A DNA stretch of 47,882 nucleotides from Bacteroidota bacterium (GTDB taxonomy: Bacteria; Bacteroidota; Bacteroidia; Bacteroidales; FEN-979): the NCBI GenBank assembly GCA_026391845.1, contig JAPLDG010000312.1:1-47882 (forward strand). Direction: 5' to 3'. The position numbers and the translations under genes were made by a program. The notes below the pieces were generated by a model. The model was not told the origin of the DNA. It did not search any database and was given only the letters and a program-made list of their open reading frames with translations. Position 1 is the first letter of the stretch, and each line of letters begins with the position of its first letter. Below are positions 45,909 to 47,882 of this stretch, in pieces.

Positions 45909-46613
45909 GTGCAACTCTCCCTGTTTCAATCAAAACCAACCATTACCAGACCAGATTCCGCACTTCTCGCAGAAAAGATCAGGTCGGTGCTGGGCCCCCG
46001 GCTTCCAGCTGCTGCCGTGGAGATTGTTGTGGAACAAATCGTGGAAAACCCCATCAGTCTGAAAGTGGTGCGTGAACGCACCTCCAAATCCGGCGATTTC
46101 AGGGCTCCTCATAAAAACGAAACCGCACGCATCACGGTTAACGGCAATCTGAACCCTTATGCTTTCCTGATCACCCTTGTGCACGAACTGGCACATCACC
46201 ATGTAACGCTTCACCACACCCGTGCGTTGCAAAAATTCTCGCTTCGGCGAAAAAAAAGACCGCTGCCTCATGGCTCGGAGTGGAAAGACCTGTTTCGCTA
46301 TCTGATGGAACCCTACCTGAACCACGAAATCTTTCCCTTCGACATTCTGCCGGTCCTGAAACAGTATCTTGAAAATCCCAAGGCTTCTTCCTCGGCCGAT
46401 CATCATCTGTCAAAAGTTTTGAAAAAATATGATCCTCCCGATGATACAATTCGGCTGGAAGAACTCCCTTTTGATGCGATTTTCACCCTCCACGGAAAAA
46501 GAACCTTCCGGAAAAAAGAGAAGATCAGAAGCCGGTATCGTTGCATTTGCCTGAATAACAACCGGATGTACCTGGTAAGCGCAAATGCGCCGGTGGAGAA
46601 AGCCGATGAATAA
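45909..46613 (+). CDS. SprT-like zinc metalloprotease-domain protein
   Basis: LITLVHELAHHHVTLHHTRALQKFSLRRKKRPLPHGSEWKDLFRYLMEPYL (HELAHH motif). Confidence 0.85.
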   Translation: MQLSLFQSKPTITRPDSALLAEKIRSVLGPRLPAAAVEIVVEQIVENPISLKVVRERTSKSGDFRAPHKNETARITVNGNLNPYAFLITLVHELAHHHVTLHHTRALQKFSLRRKKRPLPHGSEWKDLFRYLMEPYLNHEIFPFDILPVLKQYLENPKASSSADHHLSKVLKKYDPPDDTIRLEELPFDAIFTLHGKRTFRKKEKIRSRYRCICLNNNRMYLVSANAPVEKADE

Positions 46614-46672
46614 AAGGATAAAAGCTTTTTTTTATCGTTCCTGGTAATTCGTAATTCATTATTCTTTTTGCT

Positions 46673-46680
46673 TATGTTTG
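46673..46680 (+). promoter_or_regulatory. -7 box TATGTTTG upstream of the mannose-1-P guanylyltransferase gene
   Basis: gctTATGTTTGtataaa 22 bp upstream of ATG 46703. Confidence 0.5.
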
Positions 46681-46702
46681 TATAAATTTAAACTCTTCTG
46701 GC

Positions 46703-47806
46703 ATGGCGAAGTCAAAACACAACTACTGCGTGATCATGGCCGGTGGTATCGGCGCACGGTTCTGGCCCATGAGCCGGACAACACACCCTAAACAATTTAT
46801 CGATATCCTGGGAACAGGGGAAACGCTGATACAGCAAACTTATAAACGGTTTAAGCGAATCTGTCCCAAAGAGAACATCTACATTGTGACCAATGAGATT
46901 TACAAGACGCTGGTTAACAAGCAAATACCGGAGCTCAGCGATCAGCAGATCCTGATGGAACCTTCGCGACGAAACACTGCTCCCTGCCTTGCATATGCCA
47001 ATTACCGCATCCTAGAACGAGATCCGAATGCCCGCATCGTGGTGGCTCCTTCCGATCATGTCATTCTCATGGAAGATGTTTTTTTGAAGAATATCGAATC
47101 AGCGCTTGAAGCTGTCACGGCAAACGACTGGCTTCTCACCTTAGGAATTCGCCCAAGCAGGCCCGATACCGGCTACGGTTACATTCAATACGTGGACGGG
47201 AAAAAGCATGTTTATGCCAAAGAAAAGCACATCAAAAAGGTGAAAACATTTACCGAAAAACCCAACCTTGAACTGGCTGAGACTTTTCTCAAATGTGGAG
47301 ATTTCCTTTGGAATGCCGGAATCTTCATCTGGTCGCTGAAGAGCATTATGAAGGCCTTCGAAAAGCACCTGCCCGATGTGGATAATCTGTTCAAACTGGG
47401 TATCGGAAAATATGGTACCAAAGATGAAAAAGCTTTTATTGCGGGCACCTATACGGTATGTAAAAGTATTTCCATTGATTATGGCGTGATGGAAAACGCA
47501 GATAATGTTTATGTGCTTGCGGCAGATTTTGGCTGGTCCGACCTTGGAACCTGGGGTTCGCTGTATGAAAACCGGAAAAAGGACAACAACGGCAACACCG
47601 TGGTCGGAAAGAACGTGATGATGTACGACTCCTCCAATTGCATTGTGAACATGCCAAAAGACAAGCTGGTGGTGCTTGAAGGCCTCAATGATTATATCGT
47701 TGTTGAATCAGAGAATGTCCTTTTAGTTTGTAAGAAAACGGATGAGCAGCAGATCAGGCAGTTTGTCAACGATGTGATGCTTGAAAAAGGTGAGAAGTAT
47801 GTATAA
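46703..47806 (+). CDS. manC: Mannose-1-phosphate guanylyltransferase
   Basis: CVIMAGGIGARFWPMSRTTHPKQFIDILGTGETLIQQTYKRF; VVAPSDHVI; FTEKPNLELAETFL; WNAGIFIW. Confidence 0.95.
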   Translation: MAKSKHNYCVIMAGGIGARFWPMSRTTHPKQFIDILGTGETLIQQTYKRFKRICPKENIYIVTNEIYKTLVNKQIPELSDQQILMEPSRRNTAPCLAYANYRILERDPNARIVVAPSDHVILMEDVFLKNIESALEAVTANDWLLTLGIRPSRPDTGYGYIQYVDGKKHVYAKEKHIKKVKTFTEKPNLELAETFLKCGDFLWNAGIFIWSLKSIMKAFEKHLPDVDNLFKLGIGKYGTKDEKAFIAGTYTVCKSISIDYGVMENADNVYVLAADFGWSDLGTWGSLYENRKKDNNGNTVVGKNVMMYDSSNCIVNMPKDKLVVLEGLNDYIVVESENVLLVCKKTDEQQIRQFVNDVMLEKGEKYV

Positions 47807-47882
47807 ACAAAAAACACCGGAATTCCGGTGTTTTTTGTTTATACATACTTCTCACCTTTTTCAAGCATCACATCGTTGACAA
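47763..47882. repeat. 120-bp perfect palindrome reaching the window end
   Basis: ttgtcaacgatgtgatgcttgaaaaaggtgagaagtatgtataaacaaaaaacaccggaa followed by its exact reverse complement. Confidence 0.95.
47805..47840 (+). terminator. Rho-independent-like terminator (part of a larger palindrome)
   Basis: aaacaaaaaacaccggaattccggtgttttttgttt: GC-rich stem followed by T-tract immediately after the manC stop; bidirectional. Confidence 0.75.

Overview
The 47.9 kb window looks like a Bacteroidota chromosome or contig. Supporting evidence: TAnnTTTG-type -7 promoter boxes, two type IX secretion (T9SS) C-terminal sorting domains, DUF3109, and an atpBEFHAG cluster without atpD/atpC. From left to right it carries: nuoD-C-B-A (minus); a PAS/GAF sensor histidine kinase; a repeat-rich intergenic island; a small conserved hypothetical; a 1322-aa T9SS cargo protein; a cell-wall trio (YkuD_2-type L,D-transpeptidase, NlpC/P60, YcbB-type L,D-transpeptidase); a 278-bp MITE-like inverted-repeat element with a strong G-quadruplex motif; an EFR1-type flavodoxin/ferredoxin protein; DUF3109; ferritin; a 2909-aa multidomain T9SS protein; a beta-helix-like secreted protein; a second repeat island; atpG-A-H-F-E-B; TolC and an RND/HlyD adaptor; tsaB; an ABC transporter pair; ispG; a YegS/DAG-kinase-like lipid kinase; an O-antigen-ligase-like protein; a nitrilase-family amidohydrolase; pgk; cvpA and mlaF/mlaE-like genes; a tiny lipoprotein; a decayed DUF4258 / intact DUF2283 pair; a SprT-like protein; and mannose-1-P guanylyltransferase. 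Most genes are ordinary. The unusual content is (i) many short-period tandem repeats (7, 8, 9, 11 and 33 bp), with heptamer arrays inside the coding sequences of tsaB and ispG, and one heptamer family also present in an intergenic region; (ii) a ~60-bp dispersed repeat in inverted orientation bracketing ~21 kb; (iii) internal deletions in nuoC and in a DUF4258 toxin-like gene; (iv) an ispG that resembles the long A-A*-B type but is short; (v) a 278-bp element with 23-bp perfect inverted repeats resembling IS50/Tn5 ends; (vi) a 120-bp perfect palindrome at the extreme right end, possibly an assembly fold-back. No complete new defence or mobile system was recognised. The best candidate for an undescribed phenomenon is the heptamer repeat family invading coding sequences.
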